Shown here piece after piece: positions 6,899 to 13,062 of a DNA stretch of 14,245 nt. Source of the DNA: DATAWZ01 sp036266975 (GTDB lineage: Bacteria > Actinomycetota > Thermoleophilia > Solirubrobacterales > Solirubrobacteraceae); contig DATAWZ010000179.1 of assembly GCA_036266975.1 (NCBI GenBank), positions 1 to 14,245 of the forward strand, given 5' to 3'. The notes under the pieces are model-generated. The model saw only the letters and a program-made list of their open reading frames with translations. It was not told where the DNA came from and searched no databases. The position numbers and the translations under genes are program-made. The first letter of the stretch is position 1; every line of letters starts with the position of its first letter.

Positions 6899-8201
6899 GG
6901 CCGCGCGCTTCGACGCCGTGGTCGTCGGCGCCGGCCCCGCGGGGTCGGCCGCGGCGATCGCCCTCGCCCGCGCCGGGCGCTCGGTGTGCCTGCTCGAGCG
7001 CGGCCCGTTCCCGGGCTCGAAGAACATGTACGGCGGCGTCATCTACGGCCGCGTGCTCGACAGCATCATCCCGCGCTGGTGGGAGCAGGCGCCGGTGCAG
7101 CGCTGGGTCACGCGCCGCTCGACGATGATCATGACCCCCACGCAGGCGATCACCGTCGACGTGCGCTCGAGCGCGTGGGGCGAGCCGCCCTACAACGGCG
7201 CCACCGCCCTGCGGCCCGACTTCGACGCCTGGCTCGCCGACCACGCCCTCGCCGCCGGCGCCGAGCTGATCTGCTCGACGACCGCGACCGGCCTGCGCCG
7301 CGACGAGGCCGGGCGGGTGTGCGGCGTGCGCACCGACCGGCCCGACGGCGACATCGACGCCCAGGTCGTGATCGCCGCCGACGGCGTCAACACGTTCCTG
7401 GCCAAGGAAGCCGGCCTGATTGAGCGCTCCGGAGTTGAGCAGTACGCGCTCGGTGTCAAAGAGGTGCTCGGACTTTCTCCCCAGAAAATCGAGGAGCGCT
7501 TCGGCGTGCGCGGGCGTGCCGGGATGGACATCGAGATCCTCGGCGCGACCGGCGACATCGCCGGCGGCGGGTTCGTGTACACCAACCTCGAGTCGATCGC
7601 GGTCGGCCTGGTGCTCTCGCTGCCCGGGCTCTCGCGCAGCGGGCGGCGCCCGGAGGAGATCCTCGCGACGATGAAGGCGCACCCGGCGATCGAGCCGATG
7701 GTGGCCGGTGGCGAGCTGCTCGAGTACTCGGCCCATATCGTGCCCGAGGGCGGCTACGACATGGTGCCCACGCTCGCCACCGACGGCATGCTCGTCGCCG
7801 GCGACGCCGCCGGGCTGACCCTCGCCGCCGGCATCTATCTGGAGGGCGTGAACTTCGCGATCGGCTCCGGGCACGCCGCGGGCCTGACCGCCGCGGAGGC
7901 GATCGCGCACGGCGACGTCTCGACCGCCGCCCTCGCCGGCTACCGGCGGCGGCTGGAGCAGAGCTTCGTGCTCGCCGACCACCGCAAGATGCGCCGCGCG
8001 CACACGCTCGTCCTCGGCGAGCGCGCCCAGCGTCTTTATCCCGGCCTCGTCGCGCGGGTCGCCGAGCGGCTGTTCACCGTCGAGAACCCGCGCCCCAAGC
8101 GGGGGCTGACCGGGATCGTCGTGGGCGAGCTGCGCGCGAGCGGGCTGCGCGCGCGCGACCTCGCCCGCGACGCCTACTTGGGCCTGCGGACCTTCGGCTG
8201 A
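6891..8201 (+). CDS. FixC-like FAD-dependent oxidoreductase (ETF-quinone oxidoreductase family)
   Basis: 436 residues, close to the length of FixC. The N-terminal FAD loop is VVVGAGPAGSAAA (Gly13, Gly15, Gly18), followed by the acidic strand end CLLERG and by PGSKNMYGGVIYG, a hallmark of FixC proteins. GVKEVLGL and IEERF (about 188-204) and the late flavin motif GMLVAGDAAGLTLAAGIYLEGVNFA are also present. FixC lacks the iron-sulfur domain of mitochondrial ETF-QO; that role is taken by a separate FixX ferredoxin, here at 11928-12218. The expected role is to accept electrons from ETF at the membrane and pass them to quinone. It starts inside the ETF alpha gene and its stop faces the stop of a minus-strand gene 4 bases away. 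A patch of A/T-ending codons lies at 7407-7487. Confidence 0.88.
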   Translation: MAEAARFDAVVVGAGPAGSAAAIALARAGRSVCLLERGPFPGSKNMYGGVIYGRVLDSIIPRWWEQAPVQRWVTRRSTMIMTPTQAITVDVRSSAWGEPPYNGATALRPDFDAWLADHALAAGAELICSTTATGLRRDEAGRVCGVRTDRPDGDIDAQVVIAADGVNTFLAKEAGLIERSGVEQYALGVKEVLGLSPQKIEERFGVRGRAGMDIEILGATGDIAGGGFVYTNLESIAVGLVLSLPGLSRSGRRPEEILATMKAHPAIEPMVAGGELLEYSAHIVPEGGYDMVPTLATDGMLVAGDAAGLTLAAGIYLEGVNFAIGSGHAAGLTAAEAIAHGDVSTAALAGYRRRLEQSFVLADHRKMRRAHTLVLGERAQRLYPGLVARVAERLFTVENPRPKRGLTGIVVGELRASGLRARDLARDAYLGLRTFG

Positions 8202-8213
8202 CCGCTCAGGCCG
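8195..8213. terminator. Possible bidirectional terminator between convergent genes
   Basis: CGGCTGA at 8195-8201 can pair with TCAG-GCCG at 8206-8213 across a CCGC loop, giving seven pairs with one bulged G. The stem contains both facing stop codons. There is no T-run on either side, so the call rests on position and pairing only. Confidence 0.3.
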
Positions 8214-8592
8214 GCGGCAGGAACGGCCGCGGGTCGAAGTAGTCGCGCCAGGCGACGATCTTGCCGCCCGAGACCTCGAAGGTGCCGCTCACCGGCAGCG
8301 AGGCGACCCGGTCGCCGCTGCCCGAGTCCAGGTGGTCGATGCGCTCGGTCAGCACGCTGCCCCCCGAGGCGGCCATCGAGCGCACCTCGACGACGAGCGC
8401 GTGCAGCGAGAAGCCATCGATGAAGCTCTGCATGAAGCCCTTCATCGCGTCGAGCCCCTCGGCGGTGGGCAGGCCGGTGTTCTCCCAGACGCAGTTGGGA
8501 GCCATGTGCGCGTCGAGCGCCTCGATCAGCTCGCCGCCCTTGGCGGACTGATCGAAGAAGCTCTGGACAACCGACATCGGATCGCTGCTCAT
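8206..8592 (-). CDS. Limonene-1,2-epoxide hydrolase-like protein (SnoaL/NTF2-like fold)
   Basis: 128 residues from ATG 8592. The C-terminal half closely follows limonene-1,2-epoxide hydrolase of Rhodococcus: LTERIDHL carries Arg84 and Asp86, and GKIVAWRDYFDPRPF carries Asp117. Together these match the Asp-Arg-Asp catalytic triad. The water-positioning Asn is present as Asn38 in VWENTGLP, but the partner Tyr is replaced by Trp36. The family opens epoxides to diols with water in the cytosol without a cofactor. Length is slightly below the 149 residues of the Rhodococcus enzyme, missing its N-terminal tail. Substrate cannot be read; many relatives are annotated only as SnoaL-like. It is convergent with the FixC-like gene. 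Confidence 0.8.
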   Translation of the reverse strand: MSSDPMSVVQSFFDQSAKGGELIEALDAHMAPNCVWENTGLPTAEGLDAMKGFMQSFIDGFSLHALVVEVRSMAASGGSVLTERIDHLDSGSGDRVASLPVSGTFEVSGGKIVAWRDYFDPRPFLPPA

Positions 8593-8650
8593 ACGGGGTT
8601 CTCCTCCTCGGGTCTTATGGGAAGGCTCGAAGAGTAGCCTCGCGTCGGCG
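8593..8650 (-). promoter_or_regulatory. Leader of the epoxide-hydrolase-like gene with a strong ribosome site
   Basis: On the minus strand GAGGAGGAG (8601-8609) lies 8 bases before ATG 8592, the best Shine-Dalgarno in the window. Further upstream, TACTCT (8635-8630) fits a TAnnnT -10 and suggests the gene has its own promoter in this gap after the DUF4157 gene. No -35 box is clear. Confidence 0.45.
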
Positions 8651-10303
8651 TCACGGTCCCCCGAGGCCCCGGTACATGTCCATCACGTCGGTCGGGAACT
8701 TCTTTCCGAAGATCAGCCCGGTGAACACCTCCGCCACGAACTCCCGCGGATTCCCCGACGCATAGCTGCTGACTTTCCACGCGGTGTCGTCGGCAGCCCT
8801 GCTCGCGAATGACGTGCTGTGCAGCAGGAAGAACGTCGAGGGGTCTTTCGCGCAGTGGAGGTGGTGACCCAACTCGTGCACCACAGTTGCCATGCCGCTC
8901 ATGTCCACCTGACTGGACACGAAACCAGGGCGTTCCTTTAGGTTGCCAGGTAGGTTGAAGTCGTCCATCCTCTCCTGCGGGTTGTTGATGCCCTGCGAAC
9001 CAAGGTACATGAGATTCGGAGCGGTGTAGATGGCCGCCGCGTTGCCGCCAGCCCCAAGGTTCAGCACACAATCGGGCTTACCCGTCTTTGGGTTGACGAT
9101 TGCGCTGTCCGTGATGGACAGATTGCGCCCGTACCTCGGGACGGTCACATCCAGCGGCGGCACCTGAAATCCCTTCTTCTTGATCTTCTTCACGGCGCCG
9201 TCCAACAGCTTCAGCCGCGCCTTCAGGTTCGCGTCCGACTCATCATAAGTCACCTGCATGTTGATGCCACCAACGGCCCGCGTCTTGGTCACCACGTTCG
9301 ATGCCTTCAGGTTGCCGCTGAGCAGGTTCGCAAACTCCGGGAACGTCGTCTTGCCAGAGAGCTCGTTCTTGTTTGCCTTCATCGCCGCAGCCAGCGCCTT
9401 ATCGCGCTCCTTCACGGTTCCTCCTGCAGCGCGGAGGTCTTGAATATCGTACGCGCCGCTGTAGGTGGTGCTCATCGCCTGATCGCGGTAAAACTGGTCC
9501 ATGTCAGCGATGCCCTGCGCCGTCAGGGTTCCGTCGTCGTTCCGCTCTCGCACGAAAGTCGACTTGAGCGTGTTTCCGGTGATCTCAGCGTCGGTGAACC
9601 CAGTTGCCTTCATGCGCTTGGCGTAGGTGGCAAGCGTCCCGGGCAACGAGTGATACTCGTCCTTGTCGTCGTCCTCGTCGCGCTGTATGACCAGGTCCGT
9701 TGACGACGCGGCTGCGTGCCCCGATGGCGGCGCATCTGCGGACGATGAGCGTGGGTGCGCCACGAAGTCGATCGCGACCTGTTCTGCCGCCCGCTCGAAG
9801 CGATCCGATGGGTCGCTGATCGCTAGCCCGCCCCCCGAGGGCGTCCCGGCCACTGGGCCGCTGCGCTGCTGGACGACGTGGGCCAGCTCATGGGCGAGCA
9901 GACGCTGCCCCTCGTGCGAGGAGGGCTCGTATCGGCCATGGCCGAAGACGATGTCGCTGCCGCTCGTGTACGCCCGCGCCTGGACCGCCTGAGCCGACTC
10001 AGCGGCGACGTCACCGGTGTGGACGCGGACCGCCGAGAGGTCGGTCCGGAAGAACGACTCCGCTCGCTGCCGGAATGAGGAGTCGAGCGAGACGCCCGAC
10101 GACCGCAACGCCGACACGACCTGCGCGCCCGCGTCGGGACCGGTCTTGACCAGCCGCTGGACCGCCTGGTTACCGGCAGTGCGCTGAACAAACGTGAACG
10201 GCGACACGTCGCCCGGCTGAGTCGGGCCTCGCGCAGAGGCACCCCGACCGCTCGCCGGGGCGAGCTGGAGCTGATGCTCCTTGACGCCACACCGCTCGCA
10301 CAT
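8651..10303 (-). CDS. DUF4157 (eCIS-core-type) protein with C-terminal HExxH zinc-protease domain; candidate effector/toxin
   Basis: 550 residues from ATG 10303. The open frame extends further upstream, but that part lies over the exporter gene and has no conserved content. The first residues hold a CERC pair. Residues about 71-147 are a DUF4157 domain: FRTDLSAVRVHTGDVAAESA, ARAYTSGSDIVFGHGRYEP, then RLLAHELAHVVQQ with His138, Glu139 and His142. After a low-complexity linker with the acidic run DEDDDKDE (about 209-216) comes a C-terminal domain (about 217-550) with a second zinc motif, VVHELGHH (His476, Glu477, His480), then SSYASGNPREFVAEVF. Tyr514 and Glu521 follow His480 in the pattern of anthrax lethal factor's metalloprotease (Tyr seven residues before the Glu ligand). 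DUF4157 is commonly linked to effectors of extracellular contractile injection systems; none of those structural genes is visible here. GC is clearly lower than in its neighbours, suggesting transfer. Target unknown. Confidence 0.8.
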   Translation of the reverse strand: MCERCGVKEHQLQLAPASGRGASARGPTQPGDVSPFTFVQRTAGNQAVQRLVKTGPDAGAQVVSALRSSGVSLDSSFRQRAESFFRTDLSAVRVHTGDVAAESAQAVQARAYTSGSDIVFGHGRYEPSSHEGQRLLAHELAHVVQQRSGPVAGTPSGGGLAISDPSDRFERAAEQVAIDFVAHPRSSSADAPPSGHAAASSTDLVIQRDEDDDKDEYHSLPGTLATYAKRMKATGFTDAEITGNTLKSTFVRERNDDGTLTAQGIADMDQFYRDQAMSTTYSGAYDIQDLRAAGGTVKERDKALAAAMKANKNELSGKTTFPEFANLLSGNLKASNVVTKTRAVGGINMQVTYDESDANLKARLKLLDGAVKKIKKKGFQVPPLDVTVPRYGRNLSITDSAIVNPKTGKPDCVLNLGAGGNAAAIYTAPNLMYLGSQGINNPQERMDDFNLPGNLKERPGFVSSQVDMSGMATVVHELGHHLHCAKDPSTFFLLHSTSFASRAADDTAWKVSSYASGNPREFVAEVFTGLIFGKKFPTDVMDMYRGLGGP

Positions 10304-10349
10304 GCCCGCGCGTACTCTGTCAGACGGATCGTGAGCGGCGCAAGGATGC

Positions 10350-11840
10350 TCAGGGGCTCGTGCCCGATCGGGCAGCGATAGCACCCAGAGAGCCCGTGCC
10401 CCGGTCACGGGCGACCCGATCGGCGCCCTCGCGCGCCCGGCGGGTGGTGGCGAGCCAGCCGAGCGGCAGGACCGCGGCGGTGAAGCCGGCGATGATCCAC
10501 CAGCCCGGGTGGGTCGCGGCGGCGAAGCGCGGGTCGAGCCCCGCGCCGAAGGAGGCGCTCGCGCCGACCGCCGCGCCGACGATGGCGACGCCGAGCGTCG
10601 AGCCGAGCTGGCGGCTGGAGGAGGCGATCGCGGCGGCGACCCCGGCCTGCGCCGGCGGCATCCCGGACACCGCGGCGTTGGTGATCGGCGGGTTGACCAG
10701 GCCGAAGCCGGCACCGAACAGGATGTAGGCGATGAACAGCCGCGTCACCGACGTGTGCGGCTGAATCCCGGTGAGCAGCAGCATGCCCGCGGTCATCGCC
10801 ACGCCGGCGACCATCAGCGATGGGCGCGCGCCGACGCGGCCGATCAGGCGGCCCGAGATCGGGCCGAAGATGACGGTCATCGCCGCCATCGGCAGCGTGT
10901 ACAGACCGGCATGAAACGCCGACAGGCCGCGCGCCTCCTGCAGGTAGAGCGTGTTGATGAACAGGAAGCCGCCGAGCGCCGAGAAGGCGCACACGGCGAT
11001 CAGGCTCGCGTTCGAGAACGGCCTGCTGCGGAAGAAGCGGATCTCCAGCAGCGGCTCCTCGCGATGCAGCTCGTGGTACACGAAGGTGGCCAGGCTCGCC
11101 GCCGAGACGGCGAACAGCCCGAGGATCTCGGCCGAGAACCAGCCGGCGCTCGGCCCCTGGATGATCGCGAAGACGACGGTGGCCAGGATGACGATCACCA
11201 GCACCTGTCCGATCGGGTCGATCCGCCGAACGTGCTCGGCGCGTGAGTCGGGGACGTGCAGCGCGGTGAGCACGATCGCGGCGATCCCCACCGGGACGTT
11301 GACCAGGAAGATCCAGCGCCAGCCGGCGCCGACGACGAGCGCGCCGCCGACGACCGGGCCGAGCGCCATGCTCAGCCCGACCACGCCGCCCCATACCCCG
11401 ATCGCCGCCGCGCGCTCGCGCGGGTCCTCGAAGGTGTTGCGGATGATCGACATGGCGATCGGGTTGAGCATCGTCCCGCCGAGGGCCTGCACCATGCGAG
11501 CGGCGATCAGCAGCCCGAGGTTGGGCGCCACCGCGCACAGCAGCGACCCGGTCGAGAACAGCGCCAGGCCGACCTGGAAGACGTGCCGGCGGCCGAGGCG
11601 GTCGCCCATCGAGCCGGCGAGCATGAGAAAGCTCGCGAGCACGAGCGTGTAGGCGTCGATCGTCCACTGCAGCCCCGACACCGAGGCGTGCAGCGAGTGG
11701 CGGATCGAGGGCAGCGCGACGTTGACGATCGTCACGTCCATCCCGACGATGAAGATGCTCATGCAGCAGCTGGCGAGGACGAGCATCCGCTTCCGGCGGG
11801 ACAGCGTCTCGTCGTGCTCGCCCTCAGGCTCGTTGCTCAT
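10350..11840 (-). CDS. MFS drug:H+ antiporter, DHA2 (EmrB/QacA) family, 14 membrane segments
   Basis: 496 residues from ATG 11840. Hallmarks of the 14-segment DHA2 family are present: MDVTIVNVALPSI in segment 1 (Asp35), motif A as GSMGDRLGRRH in the 2-3 loop (76-86), motif C as LGPVVGGALV in segment 5, and GWRWIFLVNVPVG before segment 6. Hydrophobic segments alternate along the whole length up to WWIIAGFTAAVLPLGWL, and the C-terminus is a short charged tail. The expected role is proton-driven export of drugs or metabolites through the cytoplasmic membrane; substrate is not predictable. No adjacent regulator gene lies in the window. The frame stays open far upstream over the fixX, ETF beta and mftE genes, but only the part from 11840 encodes transporter sequence. 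The DUF4157 gene begins 46 bases downstream on the same strand. Confidence 0.9.
   Translation of the reverse strand: MSNEPEGEHDETLSRRKRMLVLASCCMSIFIVGMDVTIVNVALPSIRHSLHASVSGLQWTIDAYTLVLASFLMLAGSMGDRLGRRHVFQVGLALFSTGSLLCAVAPNLGLLIAARMVQALGGTMLNPIAMSIIRNTFEDPRERAAAIGVWGGVVGLSMALGPVVGGALVVGAGWRWIFLVNVPVGIAAIVLTALHVPDSRAEHVRRIDPIGQVLVIVILATVVFAIIQGPSAGWFSAEILGLFAVSAASLATFVYHELHREEPLLEIRFFRSRPFSNASLIAVCAFSALGGFLFINTLYLQEARGLSAFHAGLYTLPMAAMTVIFGPISGRLIGRVGARPSLMVAGVAMTAGMLLLTGIQPHTSVTRLFIAYILFGAGFGLVNPPITNAAVSGMPPAQAGVAAAIASSSRQLGSTLGVAIVGAAVGASASFGAGLDPRFAAATHPGWWIIAGFTAAVLPLGWLATTRRAREGADRVARDRGTGSLGAIAARSGTSP
10361..10374. repeat. 14-bp perfect palindrome at the 3' end of the exporter gene
   Basis: TGCCCGATCGGGCA is a perfect inverted repeat lying within the last codons of the exporter, just before its stop codon. 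It could fold as a five-pair stem with a GATC loop or bind a dimeric protein. No T-tract follows. In DNA this GC-rich, chance is a serious alternative. Confidence 0.35.
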
Positions 11841-11866
11841 GCAATTACATTGTATCCCTATGCAAA
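11838..11866 (-). promoter_or_regulatory. A/T-rich promoter-operator of the exporter gene
   Basis: This short stretch is strikingly A/T-rich for the window. It holds the perfect 4-1-4 inverted repeat TACATTGTA (11846-11854). On the minus strand TACAAT (11854-11849) is a good -10 hexamer ending 8 bases before ATG 11840, so the transcript would be leaderless, and indeed no Shine-Dalgarno is present. ATGCAA occurs twice, at 11839 and 11860, 21 bases apart. The inverted repeat overlapping the -10 is where a TetR- or MarR-type repressor of an exporter would be expected to bind. The regulator is not in the window. Confidence 0.5.
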
Positions 11867-11911
11867 GGACCTTCCCACCGGCCGGCGTGTGCGGCAGCGG
11901 GCCCGAGGCGG

Positions 11912-11917
11912 TACGCT
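11912..11917 (+). promoter_or_regulatory. Candidate -10 box (TACGCT) for the fixX-ETF beta-mftE-mftF unit
   Basis: TACGCT fits TAnnnT and lies 10 bases before ATG 11928, with no Shine-Dalgarno between them, so initiation would be leaderless or nearly so. It sits in the 87-base divergent gap shared with the exporter promoter. No -35 box is clear. Confidence 0.4.
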
Positions 11918-11927
11918 CGGCGCGCCG

Positions 11928-12218
11928 ATGAGCACGCCCGAGATCGCCTTCGTGGACCGCATGGCGACGGTCCACTTCGACGTCGCCCCGGAGGCGCACA
12001 TCGTCGTCGACAACGAGGTCTGCCGGCACTGCTCCACGCGCGAGTGCGTGCACGCGTGCCCGGCCAACCTGTTCGTGCCGCTCGGTGACGGCGGCGTGCT
12101 GTTCAACTACGAGGAATGCTTCGAGTGCGGCACGTGCTACATGGTCTGCAACCGCGAGGGCGCGATCTCCTGGAGCTACCCGCCGGGCGGCCAGGGCGTC
12201 GTGCTGCGTCGCTCCTGA
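11928..12218 (+). CDS. FixX-like 4Fe-4S ferredoxin
   Basis: 96 residues from ATG 11928, the usual size of FixX. The frame is open far upstream, but that part overlaps the divergent exporter and is not coding. Cysteines are C32-x2-C35-x4-C40-x3-C44-P followed by C64-x2-C67-x2-C70-x3-C74, the FixX/ETF-QO ferredoxin pattern. HIVVDNEVC precedes the first group and AISWSYPPGGQGVVLR closes the protein, as in FixX. In this family the protein partners FixC and substitutes for the iron-sulfur domain of ETF-QO. The matching FixC-like gene is 3.7 kb away at 6891-8201 on the same strand. The stop is followed one base later by the ETF beta start, so the two are in one operon. Confidence 0.88.
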   Translation: MSTPEIAFVDRMATVHFDVAPEAHIVVDNEVCRHCSTRECVHACPANLFVPLGDGGVLFNYEECFECGTCYMVCNREGAISWSYPPGGQGVVLRRS

Positions 12219-12219
12219 C

Positions 12220-13062
12220 ATGGTCGTCGGCGTCGCGCTGAAGTGGCAGGCCCGTCGCGCGCTGGTCGATCCGATCACCGGAGCGCTGCGCTCGGAGGAG
12301 CTGCACGGCCCCTCCGAGGCCGACCTGGCCGCGCTCGAGCACGCGCTGCGCCTGGCCGAGTCGTGGTCGGGCGAGGTGCTCGCGGTGTGTGCCGGCCCGG
12401 TCGAGGCCCAGTCGATGCTGCGCGAGGCGCTCGCCGCCGGCGCGGCGCGGGCGCTGCGGATCTCCGGCGCAGGCGCCGACGCCTCGCCGCCGCACGTCGC
12501 GCGGGCGCTGGCCGGTGCCTTCACCGGAGCCGATCTGGTGGTGTGCGGGGTCCACGGGCTCGACCAGGGATCCGGCGCGGTGCCGGCGCTGCTCGCCGCC
12601 GAGCTCGGCGCGGCCCAGGCGCTCGGGCTCGTCTCGGTCGAGCCCGGTTCCTCGCCGCAGGACGGGCTGATCGCCACGCGCCGGCTGTCGGGCGGCTGGC
12701 GCGAGCGGCTGCGCGTGCACGCGCCGGCGGTGCTCTCGGTCGAGGGCGCGAGCGCGACGCTGCGGCGCGCGCCGCTCACCGCCATGATCGCCGCCGGGCG
12801 CGCGACGATCGAGTCCGCTCCTGCGCGCGTCTCGGTCTCCGACGGCGCGCCCGAGCCGGCGCGCGAGCGATTGCCCGACCGTCCCCGCCCGCGGATCGTC
12901 GACCCGCCCGAGCCCGACCTTCCCGCCCACGAGCGGATCCTCGCGCTCACGGGCGTCGGCGGCGACGGGGCGGGCGCCCGCGTGCTGGTCGAGGACCAGG
13001 AGCCCGCCGAGGCGGCGCGACGGGTGCTCGACGCGCTGCGTCGCTGGAACGCGCTGTCGTAG
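12220..13062 (+). CDS. Electron transfer flavoprotein beta subunit (FixA/EtfB-like), divergent nucleotide loop
   Basis: 280 residues from ATG 12220, one base after the FixX stop. The EtfB pattern is seen in VGVALKWQ at the N-terminus, VDPITGALR, ALEHALRLAE, then GEVLAVCAGP, MLREALAAGAARAL, and ADLVVCGVHGLDQGSG. The late segment LRRAPLTAMIAAGRATIES matches the region of the partner-recognition loop. Two sites differ from ordinary EtfB or FixA. The usual NPFD-type motif after the DPxTG turn is GPSEAD (30-35). The nucleotide loop that normally carries Asp, Asn or Asp-Thr, and Gln is LDQGSGAVPA (114-123), so side chains that hold AMP or the second FAD appear lost. It would pair with ETF alpha at 5993-6898. 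Its stop codon overlaps the GTG of mftE by one base. Confidence 0.85.
   Translation: MVVGVALKWQARRALVDPITGALRSEELHGPSEADLAALEHALRLAESWSGEVLAVCAGPVEAQSMLREALAAGAARALRISGAGADASPPHVARALAGAFTGADLVVCGVHGLDQGSGAVPALLAAELGAAQALGLVSVEPGSSPQDGLIATRRLSGGWRERLRVHAPAVLSVEGASATLRRAPLTAMIAAGRATIESAPARVSVSDGAPEPARERLPDRPRPRIVDPPEPDLPAHERILALTGVGGDGAGARVLVEDQEPAEAARRVLDALRRWNALS

Noticed and set aside
10304..10714. Upstream extension of the DUF4157 gene
   Set aside because: It overlaps the end of the exporter gene out of frame and reads as Arg/Pro/Ser-rich filler. ATG 10303 fits the usual distance to the DUF4157 domain.
8202..11927. Insertion sequence or integrated element with transposase or integrase
   Set aside because: No transposase or recombinase frame, terminal inverted repeats or tRNA target were found at the block ends, so only an insertion of unknown mechanism can be suggested.
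5993..13062. Calling the ETF/Fix set a nitrogen-fixation electron-bifurcating FixABCX system
   Set aside because: No nif genes are present, the beta subunit lacks the usual nucleotide loop, and the neighbours are mycofactocin and OYE genes. The names are used here only for family resemblance.
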